Assembly (NCBI RefSeq): GCF_006715635.1
Contig: NZ_VFNP01000001.1
Span: forward strand, 2,542,001-2,606,000
Length of the DNA: 64,000 bases
Source of the DNA: Streptomyces sp. SLBN-118
GTDB taxonomy: Bacteria > Actinomycetota > Actinomycetes > Streptomycetales > Streptomycetaceae
Reading direction: 5' to 3'
Shown here: positions 51,046 to 60,242 of the stretch, one piece after another
Position numbering within the stretch: position 1 is the stretch's first letter
How the letters are laid out: every line of letters begins with the position of its first letter
Program-made: the position numbers and the translations under genes
The notes under the pieces: model-generated
What the model saw: the letters and a program-made list of their open reading frames with translations, nothing else
Database searches by the model: none
What the model was told of the DNA's origin: nothing

Positions 51046-52019
51046 CAGTCCACCTCTCTGCCGATGAGCCGGCGCTGGATGAGCGAGAAGACCAGGACGA
51101 CGAGGAAGAGCATCAGGCCGACCGCGCTGGCGTAGCCGAAGTCGAAGTACTTGAAGCCGGAGTCGTAGAGGAAGTAGACGAGCGAATAGCTGGCCCTGAC
51201 GGGTCCGCCGGCCGTCATCACATACATCGCGTCGAAGACCTGGAAGGCCTGGATGGCCTCGATGACGAGGACGAAGAAGAGCACGGGCCTCAGCATCGGC
51301 AGGGTCACATGACGGAAGCGCTGCCAGGCGCTCGCGCCGTCGACGGTGGCCGCCTCGTTGACCTCGCGCGGGATGGACTGCAGTCCCGCGAGAAGGATCA
51401 GCATGGTGTAGCCGAAGCCCTTCCAGGCGGAGGTGGCCGCGATGGAGGGCAGGACCAGCGACTCATCGCCGAGGAAGTCGACCGGGCCGAGGGAGAGTGC
51501 GCCGAGTGCGGCGTTCAGCAGCCCGTCGTCGACCTCGTAGATCCACTTCCAGATGACGGCAGCCAGCACGATGCTGGTGACGTACGGCAGGAAGAAGACA
51601 CCGCGGAAGAAGCCCTTCAGCCAGATGGTGCGATGCAGCAGCACGGCAGTACCGAGAGCGAGCAGCACCGTCATCGGGACGTAGAGCGCGGTGTAGAAGG
51701 CGGTGACGCCCAGGCTCTCCCAGAACAGGTCGTCGCCGAACAGCCGTGTGTAGTTCTGGGCCCCGATGAACTGCCACTCGCCACTCAGCCGGTAGTCGGT
51801 GGCCGAGAGGAAGGCCGCGCCCAGCGTCGGTCCGAAGCGGAAGACGATGAACAGCACCAGCATCGGGGCAACGAACGCGAGGCCCACCAGGGCCTCGCGC
51901 CGCCGCCCCTGGCGGCCGCCCGGCCGGCGCCCGGTAGTCTCGTGCGTCGCCGGCTTGCGCGTGGCGGCCCCGTCGGTCAGAGCCTCGGTGGCCGCCTCGC
52001 TCATTGCGGCGTCGCTCAA
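51045..52019 (-). CDS. carbohydrate ABC transporter permease (MalF type)
   Basis: 324-residue permease with a 45-residue hydrophilic N-terminus followed by six membrane segments; the EAA loop is NEAATVDGASAWQRFRHVTLP. It forms the heterodimer with the MalG-type permease downstream. Its start overlaps the end of the binding-protein gene by 4 nt. Three possible starts (MSDAAM, MSEAA) are close together; ATG 52019 is used. Confidence 0.92.
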   Translation of the reverse strand: MSDAAMSEAATEALTDGAATRKPATHETTGRRPGGRQGRRREALVGLAFVAPMLVLFIVFRFGPTLGAAFLSATDYRLSGEWQFIGAQNYTRLFGDDLFWESLGVTAFYTALYVPMTVLLALGTAVLLHRTIWLKGFFRGVFFLPYVTSIVLAAVIWKWIYEVDDGLLNAALGALSLGPVDFLGDESLVLPSIAATSAWKGFGYTMLILLAGLQSIPREVNEAATVDGASAWQRFRHVTLPMLRPVLFFVLVIEAIQAFQVFDAMYVMTAGGPVRASYSLVYFLYDSGFKYFDFGYASAVGLMLFLVVLVFSLIQRRLIGREVD

Positions 52020-53278
52020 CGCTGTCGCGCCAGCAGGTCGTCGGCCGCCTTGGCCGCGTCGTCCAGCGCTTCCTTGGGACTCTTCTTGCCCAGCAGCGCC
52101 GCCTGGATCTCCGGTGCGAGCAGGCCCATCAGCTGGCGTGCGGCGGGATTGGGCTCACCGGGACTGACGTCGGCCAGGGCGGCCTGGTACTGCTTCGCGT
52201 ACGGAGACGCGTTCGGCACACTGACGTCCGTACGAGGCGAGAAGTAACCGCTCGCCTTGCCGAGGGACTTGATCTGCTCCGGGGCGGTCATGAAGGCCAG
52301 GAACTTCTCCGCGCCCGCCGTGTTCTTGGACTTGGCGTTGACGCTGAGCGCGCCGGGGATGCCGAAGGCGACCTCCCGGGCGGGGCCCTTGAGCGGCGCG
52401 CCGATGACGACGTTCTCGGGGCCCCAGGTCTTGGCGGCCAGTTCGGCGTCGGCGAGGACGGTGGAGAAGCCCATGGCTGCCTGCTGCTTGCCCAGTGCCT
52501 GGTCGGCGAGCAGGTTGGTGTTCGTCATCGACGACTTGGGGACCGAGCCCGCCTTGTAGAGGTCGGTGAGGAAGGTGAGCGCCTCGACGCCCTCGGGGCT
52601 GTTGAAGGCGACCTTCTTGCCGTCCTTGGCGAAGACGGTGCCGCCGGCCTGCCACAGCAGCGGATAGAAGTTGAGGTTCAGCGAGGCCTCGTTGCTGGCG
52701 GAGTAGTCGAGGAGGGCCACGCCCTTCTGCTTGAGCTTGGGGGCTGCGGCCTTGATCTCGTCCCAGGTGGCGGGCGGTGTGCCGATGCCGGCCTGGGTCA
52801 GCAGCTTCTTGTTGTAGATGGTGGTCGTGATGGTCTGGTAGATCGGCGCGCCGTAGATCTTGCCGTCCTGCTTCATCGCGTCCATCGTCGCGGGCAGAAA
52901 CTTTCCGGCGCTCTCCTTGAGCGCCCCGTCCACCGGCTTGATGGCGCCGTTGGCGGAGAACTGGGGAATCTGGTCCGGCGTCAGCAAAACGACGTCCGGG
53001 CCCTTTCCGCCGCCGAACGCGGTGGCGATCTTCTGGTCGCGGTTGTCCCACGGCTGCTGCTCGATGGTGAGAGAGGTGCCGGGTGCCGCCTTCTCGAAGG
53101 CCTTCTCGATGCCGTCCCAGTAGGCCGCACTGGCCTTGGGGTCGGCGATCACCGGATACATCCAGACGGTGACCTTCTTCGAGTCCGAGCCGCTGTCGCC
53201 GTCACCGCAGGCAGAGAGCGAGGCGGCGAGCATGAACAGTGCGAGAGGTGCGGTGGCGCGCTTGAAGCCTGTCTTCAT
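52016..53278 (-). CDS. sugar-type ABC transporter lipoprotein
   Basis: 420-residue extracellular solute-binding protein of family 1. The signal peptide ends at a lipobox (ALFMLAASLSACGDG, Cys24). The binding-protein fold has VTVWMYPVIADPKASAAYWDG, GPDVVLLTPDQIPQFSANGAI, APIYQTITTTIYNKKLL and the C-terminal AEKFLAFMTAPEQ. It captures the substrate outside the cell. Operator 4 lies 48 bp upstream of its start, so the importer belongs to the same regulon as the enzymes. Confidence 0.93.
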   Translation of the reverse strand: MKTGFKRATAPLALFMLAASLSACGDGDSGSDSKKVTVWMYPVIADPKASAAYWDGIEKAFEKAAPGTSLTIEQQPWDNRDQKIATAFGGGKGPDVVLLTPDQIPQFSANGAIKPVDGALKESAGKFLPATMDAMKQDGKIYGAPIYQTITTTIYNKKLLTQAGIGTPPATWDEIKAAAPKLKQKGVALLDYSASNEASLNLNFYPLLWQAGGTVFAKDGKKVAFNSPEGVEALTFLTDLYKAGSVPKSSMTNTNLLADQALGKQQAAMGFSTVLADAELAAKTWGPENVVIGAPLKGPAREVAFGIPGALSVNAKSKNTAGAEKFLAFMTAPEQIKSLGKASGYFSPRTDVSVPNASPYAKQYQAALADVSPGEPNPAARQLMGLLAPEIQAALLGKKSPKEALDDAAKAADDLLARQR

Positions 53279-53325
53279 GGGGGCCTCCGGAAGGCCTGAC
53301 GAGAAGGGAGCACGGAGCGCGGCTG

Positions 53326-53343
53326 TTTCGGCCTGGGCCGAAA
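53326..53343. promoter_or_regulatory. regulon operator 4
   Basis: TTTCGGCC-TG-GGCCGAAA, perfect 8-bp arms, in the promoter of the binding-protein gene, between it and the upstream beta-propeller gene. Confidence 0.82.
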
Positions 53344-53373
53344 GTAGTCGCGGGGTTTTGACCTGTCAATGAG

Positions 53374-55305
53374 TCAGCAAAGGGGAACCACCCGGAACAG
53401 CTCGGGGCCACGATTCAAAGAGAGACTGCCGTCACTGTGGACACACAACCGCCTGTGCACGAAGCCCACGACGAGCGCCGGTTCGTCGTTCTCCACATAG
53501 GGATCGACCCGGTAGATCAATGCGTTGTCCACGCTCACATACAGCCTTTCCCGGGAGGTCACGATGGACCCCGCCGCGCTTCTGCTGCCCAACCTGTAGT
53601 GACGCACCACCTGTTGACTCGCGAGATCGACCGCGAAGAGCGTGTGACCGGCAAGGCCCCACAGCCGTTCGTCGGGGCCGATCGCCACGGCGCTGACGCT
53701 CCGCTCCAGGGGGACGGGCTCCAACTCCCAGAGCTTTTCGCCCGCTTGCATGTCCCAGGCGAACACCGCACCCGACTCGCGGGTGTACTCGGTGGTACTG
53801 AGCCCTCCGGTGATCGACGTCCCTCCGTAGACCACACCCTGGTGGGCCGTCAGACAGAACACGGACTGGTCCTCGACCACATGCCGGACGAACCGGTAGG
53901 TCCCGGACGCCGGATCGTGGATCGCGAGCCCGCCGCCGAGCCGGTCGCCCTCGGGGACCGTGCCCACGACGATCTTCCCGTCGGCCTCCGCCAGGCATTT
54001 GGCACGCATCTGGAGATGCGGAGAGAGGTTGAGGACCGGCTCGGGGTTGACGGGGGTGCCGGGCGGGCCGCCCGGTGAGTACTCGGGGCTGTTCCAGGGC
54101 CGGTCGGGCCGGTAGCGGTAGAGCCTGGCCTCGGGATAGAGGCCGAGCCATACGGAGCCGTCGGAGGCGGACAAGATGCACTCGGTCTGTCCGAAGCGGT
54201 GGAATTCCGTCGCGCCGGTGGCGGTGTTCACCGAGGCCAGACCGCCGTTGAGGAAGCCGCCCGCATAGAGGGTCTCCCCTTCGCCCGGGGCGAGCGCAAG
54301 GATCTCGACCGGGCTCTTGGTGATCCCGGTGTCCGTGATGGCGTACGCGCCGGTGGCCGGGTTGTAGCGGAACATCTCGCCGCGTGAGAGCGTGCCGACG
54401 ACGCTGCTGCCCGGCCAGTCGTCGAGCAGCAGCTCGGCCCAGCCGAGGGAGCGGACGCATCGCATCTTGCCGGTCAGGGTGAGACCGGTGCTGCTCAGCT
54501 GACGGGACGCCGGGTCGTAGCGGTGCAGTTCGCCGTGCTGGACGAGGTGGATGCCGCCGCCGGCGTCGGGCGGGGCGACGGTCAGGCCGTGTGCGCCGGA
54601 GATCTCGTCGGTCCAGGAGCGTGCCTGAAGGTCGTAGACGAAGAGCGGGCCCGGCAGGTCGGAGCCGATGCGGGCGTACAGCCGTCCGTCGTGGGCGTCC
54701 AGGTCGTAGACGGCCCTGCCTTCGACGGAGTCCAGGCTCTCGGGCATCGGGAGTTCGGTGACGGACCCGGTCGCCGGGTCCAGTTCGGCGATGTGGGCGG
54801 CGGCGTACGAACCGGCGTAGACCCTGCCGCTGGCGCAGGCGATGCTCCGTACGTACGTCTGATCGGCGACGACCTGCCCGAAGTCCGTGTACTCCTTGGC
54901 CGCCGGGTCGAAGCGGAACACCCTTCCACCGGGGAAGGTGCCACCCCAGATCGCACCGTCCTCGTCGCAGGCCAGCGACCAGATGAAGGACTCCCCGTCG
55001 AGCGGCCGCCCGAGATCCTCCGCCTCGTCGCCCGCGCCGGGCCGCCAGCGGTACAGACGCGCGGTGCTGTACGTCCCCGCGTAGACGCCGTCGGGCGCGG
55101 CGGTGAGGGCCCAGGCCCCGTCCGCGTCCGCGAGCGGCGCGCTGACCAGCTGTTCGCCGGTGGCAGGATCGACGGCGGTGAGACGGGCGGGCCTGCCCGT
55201 GGACACAGTCCACAGGGCCGGTCTGCCGCCGGGTCCCGGTGCGACCGTGCCGCCCAGGAGCAGGACGTCGGCGAGCGGTACACCCAGCGGTTCGGGTTCA
55301 CGCAT
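53374..55305 (-). CDS. large cytosolic beta-propeller protein
   Basis: 643-residue protein built of repeated four-stranded blades, each with a G-x-W-x-G or YAGSY pattern: GVYAGTYSTARLYRWRPG, AIWGGTFPGGRVFRFDP, RVYAGSYAAAHIAELDP, TLYAGGFLNGGLASVN and LWGLAGHTLFAVD. It has no signal peptide, so it should be cytosolic. The ATG at 55305 follows GGGAGA. Such propellers occur in lyases and sensors; no catalytic residue is obvious. It is upstream of the importer genes, with no regulon palindrome in its own promoter. Confidence 0.8.
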   Translation of the reverse strand: MREPEPLGVPLADVLLLGGTVAPGPGGRPALWTVSTGRPARLTAVDPATGEQLVSAPLADADGAWALTAAPDGVYAGTYSTARLYRWRPGAGDEAEDLGRPLDGESFIWSLACDEDGAIWGGTFPGGRVFRFDPAAKEYTDFGQVVADQTYVRSIACASGRVYAGSYAAAHIAELDPATGSVTELPMPESLDSVEGRAVYDLDAHDGRLYARIGSDLPGPLFVYDLQARSWTDEISGAHGLTVAPPDAGGGIHLVQHGELHRYDPASRQLSSTGLTLTGKMRCVRSLGWAELLLDDWPGSSVVGTLSRGEMFRYNPATGAYAITDTGITKSPVEILALAPGEGETLYAGGFLNGGLASVNTATGATEFHRFGQTECILSASDGSVWLGLYPEARLYRYRPDRPWNSPEYSPGGPPGTPVNPEPVLNLSPHLQMRAKCLAEADGKIVVGTVPEGDRLGGGLAIHDPASGTYRFVRHVVEDQSVFCLTAHQGVVYGGTSITGGLSTTEYTRESGAVFAWDMQAGEKLWELEPVPLERSVSAVAIGPDERLWGLAGHTLFAVDLASQQVVRHYRLGSRSAAGSIVTSRERLYVSVDNALIYRVDPYVENDEPALVVGFVHRRLCVHSDGSLSLNRGPELFRVVPLC

Positions 55306-55516
55306 CAGCGTCTCCCGGGCCGGCGCGGTCTCACAGGAGTAACACCTCCGGCCCAAAGGGGGGGTTATGGCAGTAGCCGAAAGTGATACGCCACTGCTCC
55401 TGAGGCGTCAACGGTGCCTGACCGGGCAGGCCCCGCGCTGCACTCCAACGGGTGCATGCCACGCCGCGGCGCGCCCGGTGACGGCGGCGGGCGGGCCCTG
55501 CGTGAGACTGGCCCGT

Positions 55517-55792
55517 GTGAGAAGCGAGAACACCCCCTTCGAGGGCGGGCCACTGGACGGGCGCGTCCTGCCGGTGCTGGTCGGGCCGACCGGCCATCCC
55601 CCGAAGTGGTACAAGGTCCCTGTCCCGAACGACGACGGCACGCCGCCCACCGTGTATGCCTACCGGCGCGTCCCCTCCGGCTACACCAAGCGGCTCGGTC
55701 TGCTGCGCGGCTGGAAGTACGAGTACGCACCGGGCGGCGTCGAGCGACGCACACTCAAGTGGCCCTGGTCGAAGCCGAACAGCGCCCCATAA
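55517..55792 (+). CDS. small conserved protein
   Basis: 91-residue protein starting at GTG 55517 (VRSENTPFEGGPLDGRVLP), containing GHPPKWYKVPVPNDDG, YAYRRVPSGYTKRLGLLRG and ending WPWSKPNSAP. The FEGGPLDGR start is a familiar streptomycete pattern of unknown function. It is soluble, basic at the end and without a signal peptide. The pseudokinase gene starts 36 nt later, so they may be co-expressed. Confidence 0.7.
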   Translation: MRSENTPFEGGPLDGRVLPVLVGPTGHPPKWYKVPVPNDDGTPPTVYAYRRVPSGYTKRLGLLRGWKYEYAPGGVERRTLKWPWSKPNSAP

Positions 55793-55828
55793 GATCACTG
55801 GATTGTGCCGTCAGGGGGGATGCTCGCC

Positions 55829-58321
55829 ATGGAGCCGCTGCAGCAGGACGATCCGCGCCGGATCGGCCCCTACACCGCACTGGCGCGCTTTGGGGAGTCG
55901 GCGGTCTGTGTCCGCTATCTCGCGTGCGCGCAGGACGGCGGTGTCTCGGTCGTCTCCGTGGCCAGGCCCGAGCTCGCCGCGCTCGCCGCCTTCCGCAGCC
56001 GCTTTCAGTCGGAGACGCGCAGGACGGAACGGCTGGCCGGCGGCTGGGTGGCGCCCGTCGAATCCGGCACGGACGGCGATCCGATGTGGACGGCGAGCCC
56101 CTACGTCCCGGCGCTGAGCCTGCGCGAGGCGATCGCCCTCGCCGGTCCGCTGCCGGAGCGGGCGCTGCGGACCCTGGGCGCGGGGCTCGCGGAAACCCTG
56201 TCGCGGGTGCACGCGGGCGGGGCGGTGCTGCACGGTCTCGCGCCCGACACCGTGCTGCTCGCGGCGGACGGGCCGCGGCTCACGGCCTTCGGTGCGCTGG
56301 GCGCCGCGGCCGGCGCCGAGGCGCATCCGGACGGACAACTGACCGTCCGGCTCAGCTATCTGACCCCGGAACAGGCAGCAGGCTCCAAGCCCGGGCCGGC
56401 CTCGGACATCTTCGTACTGGGTCTGCTCCTGGCGTATGCGGCGACGGGCACCACCCCACTGGGCGACGTGGACCGGATCGCTCACGCCGAGCCGGAGCTG
56501 GACGGCGTGCCCGGCGAGCTGCGGCCGCTGGTCGCGAGCTGCCTCGCGAAGCTCCCGGAGGACCGCCCGTCGGCGGGCACGGTGGCGGCGGAACTGGCCC
56601 TGGAGGGCGCGGCGGCGCTGGCCCGCGACGGCTGGCTTCCGCCGGCCCTGGTCCAAGCGGTGGAGTCGCAGGCGGCGGCGGTTCAGTCGCTGCGGTCGGG
56701 AGTCGAACTGGCGGGGGTCGAGCGGGCGGCGGTCGAGCAGGCGGCGGTCGAGCAGGCGGCGGTCGAGCAGGCGGGCGACGGGCTCACGGATGCGATCCCC
56801 GCGCAGCATCCCGGCGGCAGCACCGGCGCCGACACCCTCGTCGTCCGTGGGCGGAGCGCCGACAGGGCGACGGCTGCCCTGGGGGTGCCCAACGCCCGGA
56901 CCGCACCGGGCGCGGCGAGCGCACCGATCACGGCGAGCGCGGCGAGCGCACCGGTCGTGGCGCCGGCCGCCCCTGCCCTGCCCGCCGTACCGCGGCCGGC
57001 GCCCGCGCCGGCACCGGTTCCCCCGCCCTCGCCCGCAGCGCCCGACCGGCGGGCGCTGCTCATCGGGATCGCCGCCGGGATCGCCGGGATCGCGCTCGGC
57101 GGCGGCGCCGTCCAGGCCCTCGGTGACGATGCGTCAAAATCCGCCCCCGCACCGGCCCCCACTCCCCCGCGGGCCCGTATCGCCGGAGTGCCGCCCGAGC
57201 CCGCGTGGCGTTACGAACACCCCGGCACCAAGGACGACCCAGCGCCGAACGCGACCGTCTGGGGCGACCGGGTGCTGGTCCTGACCGGCGGCGACCGGGC
57301 GACCGGCGTGGATGTGCGCACCGGACGCCGGCTCTGGCAGATCGCGGAGGCAGCCTCGCCGTCCCGTGCCGTACCCGTGGACGCCGAGCTCTGCTTCGTC
57401 GACGGCCGGTCCGAGTTCCTCTGGATCTCCGCACGGGACGGCCGGATCAGGCACCGGGTCGCCAAGACCGCCCTCCTGGGCGCCAGCGAGACGCTGACCG
57501 TGGGGACCGTCACCGGCTGGGACGGCGGCACGCTCTGGCTGACCGGACACATCACCAAGGGCGCCGCCACCACCGCACACTTCCTCGCGTACGACCTGGT
57601 CTCACGCACCTGGCAGTGGCGCACCCAGATCACCAAGGGGCTGCCGCCCGCGATCCCCCGGTACGAGCTGATCGCCGTACGCGGCGCGGACATCCTCGTA
57701 CGGCAGGACGCGGCGTCGCTGACCCCGGTACAGCGCAAGGCGTCCAAGGGCTCCTCCGTGCTGCTCGCGTTCGACCGGAAGACGGGCAGGCAGCGGCAGA
57801 CGCTGGCACTCCCGGCCATCGCGCCCACTGCGGCCATGACCGGCGATACGGCCCAGAACGTCTTCGCCGCGTCGGCGGGCGAGCTGCACGCGTACTCCAG
57901 CCGCGGCGGCAGACGGCTGTGGCGGCTGGCCGCGGCCGCCCAAGCGCCCGGAGAGACAGGGATCTTCCCCTTCGGCAAGGGGGTCCTGCGGGGTTCGACG
58001 CTCTATGTCGCCAACCGCCATCAGGAGGTGTGCGCCGTCGACACCGCTACGGGCCGCGCCCTGTGGCGGCGCTCGACCGAGGCGCCCGTCTGGGGCAACG
58101 TCCCGGCGACCGCGCTCAGCGCGAGCGGCGGCACAGTGCTCGCGGGCGACGGCGCGCAACTCACCGCGTTCGCCGCGCGTGACGGCAGGCGGCTGTGGAA
58201 GTTCCAGGAGGCGGGCGTGAACGACGCTCCGGGCGGCCCGCGCTATGTGCCGCTGCAGGGCGGCGGCCGGATGCTCGTCGTCCAGCGGGAGCGGACCTTC
58301 TACGCGTTGCCGGTGGACTGA
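55829..58321 (+). CDS. pseudokinase with PQQ-like beta-propeller
   Basis: 830-residue membrane protein. Residues 10-265 follow the Ser/Thr kinase fold (FGESAVCVRYLACAQDGGVS, LSYLTPEQAAGSKPGPASDI, ASCLAKLPEDRPSAG). All catalytic residues are gone: the VAIK lysine is replaced, HRDLKP has become HGLAPDT, and DFG is AFG. A linker holds a VEQAA triple repeat and a Pro/Ala-rich stretch. One membrane segment follows (ALLIGIAAGIAGIALGGGAV, about 412-432). The outer part is a PQQ-like propeller (VDVRTGRRLWQ, VDTATGRALWRR, FAARDGRRLWK). It probably senses or scaffolds rather than phosphorylates. Confidence 0.88.
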   Translation: MEPLQQDDPRRIGPYTALARFGESAVCVRYLACAQDGGVSVVSVARPELAALAAFRSRFQSETRRTERLAGGWVAPVESGTDGDPMWTASPYVPALSLREAIALAGPLPERALRTLGAGLAETLSRVHAGGAVLHGLAPDTVLLAADGPRLTAFGALGAAAGAEAHPDGQLTVRLSYLTPEQAAGSKPGPASDIFVLGLLLAYAATGTTPLGDVDRIAHAEPELDGVPGELRPLVASCLAKLPEDRPSAGTVAAELALEGAAALARDGWLPPALVQAVESQAAAVQSLRSGVELAGVERAAVEQAAVEQAAVEQAGDGLTDAIPAQHPGGSTGADTLVVRGRSADRATAALGVPNARTAPGAASAPITASAASAPVVAPAAPALPAVPRPAPAPAPVPPPSPAAPDRRALLIGIAAGIAGIALGGGAVQALGDDASKSAPAPAPTPPRARIAGVPPEPAWRYEHPGTKDDPAPNATVWGDRVLVLTGGDRATGVDVRTGRRLWQIAEAASPSRAVPVDAELCFVDGRSEFLWISARDGRIRHRVAKTALLGASETLTVGTVTGWDGGTLWLTGHITKGAATTAHFLAYDLVSRTWQWRTQITKGLPPAIPRYELIAVRGADILVRQDAASLTPVQRKASKGSSVLLAFDRKTGRQRQTLALPAIAPTAAMTGDTAQNVFAASAGELHAYSSRGGRRLWRLAAAAQAPGETGIFPFGKGVLRGSTLYVANRHQEVCAVDTATGRALWRRSTEAPVWGNVPATALSASGGTVLAGDGAQLTAFAARDGRRLWKFQEAGVNDAPGGPRYVPLQGGGRMLVVQRERTFYALPVD

Positions 58322-58453
58322 CACGCCGGAGGCGGGCCGCACTCGCCCTCGACGAGTGACCGCGTTGCGCCGACTCGACCACCCGCCGGGCACTCCCGGT
58401 TGCGCGCTCGCACGATGGGGCGCACGGCCCACCCCACAGCCGGAGGTGACGAG

Positions 58454-59626
58454 ATGTCAGGCAGCCTGCTCCGATCCGTCTGTACCGCGGCGCTGGCAGC
58501 CGCCACCGCGCTCGCCGCGGTGCCCGCGGCGGCCGAACCCGCCACCGATCCGCCCGCGAACCTCGCGGGGATGCTGACACAGCTTCAGACCCTGTACCGG
58601 CAGGCGGAGCAGGCCGGGGAGACGTACAACGCGATGGAGGAGGAGCTCACCCGTCAGCGGGCCGAGACGGCGCGGCTCGGCCGCGAGCTCGCCAAGGCCC
58701 GCAAGGCCCTCACCATGAGCCGGGGGGAGGCGGGACGACTGGCACGGCTGCAGTACCAGGGCCAGTCCGAGCTCTCCGCATATCTCCAGCTCCTCCTCGC
58801 CCGGAACCCGCGACAGGCTCTCGATCAAGACCATCTCATCGAGCGCGCGGCCGTTGAGCGGCTGGCCACAACCGCCAGGCTGGAGACCGGGACACGGCGG
58901 GCGGCGGGACTTGAGGCGGCGTCCCGCAAGGCGCTCCACAACGAGCAGACCCTCGCGGCGCGGCGGAAGAAGGCGAGCGAGGCTGCGACGGCGAAGCTGC
59001 GGGCCGTCGAGGCGATGCTCGCCTCGCTCTCGCCCGAGCAGATCGCCTCGCTGGCCGCACTCGAACAGTCCGGCACCGACACGGCGCAGGAGGAACTGAT
59101 CGCTTCGGGCGCACTCGCGGGCGACCGGACGCCCACCGAGGAGGGCGAAGAGGCCCTGCGCTACGCGGTCCGGCAGATCGGCAAGCCGTATCTCTGGGGC
59201 GCCGAGGGACCTCAGTCGTACGACTGCTCCGGCCTGACCTCCCGGGCCTGGGCGACGGCGGGCCGCGAGATCCCGCGGACGAGCCAGGAGCAGTGGGAGG
59301 AGCTTCCCAAGGTCCCGCTGCGCTCACTGCGGCCCGGCGACCTGGTGGTCTACTTCCCCGAGGCCACCCATGTCGCGATCTACCTCGGCAGCGGCATGGT
59401 GGTCCACGCGCCCCGCCCGGGAGCCACCGTCAAAGTCTCCCCCATCGCGGCGAATCCACTGCTCGGTGCGGTGCGCCCGGACCCGGACGGCAGCCCCGTG
59501 AGCTCCTACACCCCGCCGCCGCTCCCGGACGGAGCCACGGCGGGACCGGACACGGGCTACTCGGGGGCGGAGCCGCCGGACGACGCCGCGGAGACGTCGG
59601 CCGGTAGGCGTTCGGCTTTTGGCTGA
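58454..59626 (+). CDS. secreted NlpC/P60 peptidoglycan hydrolase
   Basis: 390-residue exported protein. The signal peptide (LLRSVCTAALAAATALAAVPAAA) is followed by a long coiled coil (residues 35-215, rich in Ala/Glu/Arg heptads) as in RipA/PcsB-like hydrolases. The C-terminal NlpC/P60 cysteine peptidase has Cys258 in YDCSGLTSRAW, His306 in ATHVAIYLG and His318 in VHAPRPG. A Pro-rich tail ends it. The ATG follows GGAGG. It cuts peptide stems in the cell wall and is probably held inactive by the coiled coil. Confidence 0.93.
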   Translation: MSGSLLRSVCTAALAAATALAAVPAAAEPATDPPANLAGMLTQLQTLYRQAEQAGETYNAMEEELTRQRAETARLGRELAKARKALTMSRGEAGRLARLQYQGQSELSAYLQLLLARNPRQALDQDHLIERAAVERLATTARLETGTRRAAGLEAASRKALHNEQTLAARRKKASEAATAKLRAVEAMLASLSPEQIASLAALEQSGTDTAQEELIASGALAGDRTPTEEGEEALRYAVRQIGKPYLWGAEGPQSYDCSGLTSRAWATAGREIPRTSQEQWEELPKVPLRSLRPGDLVVYFPEATHVAIYLGSGMVVHAPRPGATVKVSPIAANPLLGAVRPDPDGSPVSSYTPPPLPDGATAGPDTGYSGAEPPDDAAETSAGRRSAFG

Positions 59627-59781
59627 CCGCGACCACGGCGAAGGGCGCCCGTTGGTTCGTGCGTGGACGACCCGGACGTGGCGGACCGTGCGTGGCGCCC
59701 GGAAGCGGCGGTCCCGACTCGCCATCACAGCAGCCCCGGCGCAGTATCCGGGCGGCAGAACCGGCAAGCTTCGACGCCCTG

Positions 59782-59801
59782 CGCCAAGGACGTCCTTGGC
59801 G
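59782..59801. promoter_or_regulatory. 20-bp perfect palindrome
   Basis: CGCCAAGGACGTCCTTGGCG reads the same on both strands. It could be an operator or a hairpin; no adjacent start fixes its role. Confidence 0.4.
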
Positions 59802-59881
59802 AGCGGAATGGATCTCCTCGCCGCCGGCTGACAACGCCCAGAGCGAGACCGTCTGGACAGCATCGTGCTGGGGCAGCTCAT

Positions 59882-59911
59882 GGGACAAGAGGGAGCGGGA
59901 CAAGAGGGAGC
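59882..59911. repeat. two tandem 15-bp repeats
   Basis: GGGACAAGAGGGAGC occurs twice in a row, followed by a third partial GGG. It lies in the gene-free stretch. Confidence 0.8.
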
Positions 59912-60242
59912 GGGTCTGGGGTGACTACCGCGGCTTAGTGAACAACTCCCGCCCAATGCCATTCCCCCGCACTTCGTGCAGATGCTGCGCCGCTGCATTC
60001 AGCAGTACGGCACCTTCCGGACGGCCGGCTCCCGCACCATGTGGCCAATGACCGATCCTTCTCCTCGTCGGCGCCTACGCTGCGGAAGTGGAGACCGGCA
60101 TCAAGTCCGGGCACCATCCGCCAACGGCTTCGCCGCGGACACCTCACCCACCACGGCTCGACCACGCAGGACAAGCCCTCATCGAGCTGCCCGACAACAG
60201 GATTGACCCGTTACGCCACGGGATGTAAGTGGTCAGAACCCG

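Larger units (their letters stand above)
59627..60242. other. 616-bp stretch without a recognisable gene
   Basis: Frames on both strands are short and lack coding-like composition. Visible structures are a 20-bp palindrome at 59782-59801 and a 15-bp tandem repeat at 59882-59911. Base composition is slightly lower in GC than neighbours after 59930. It may be decayed mobile-element DNA, but no transposase motif was found. Confidence 0.55.
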
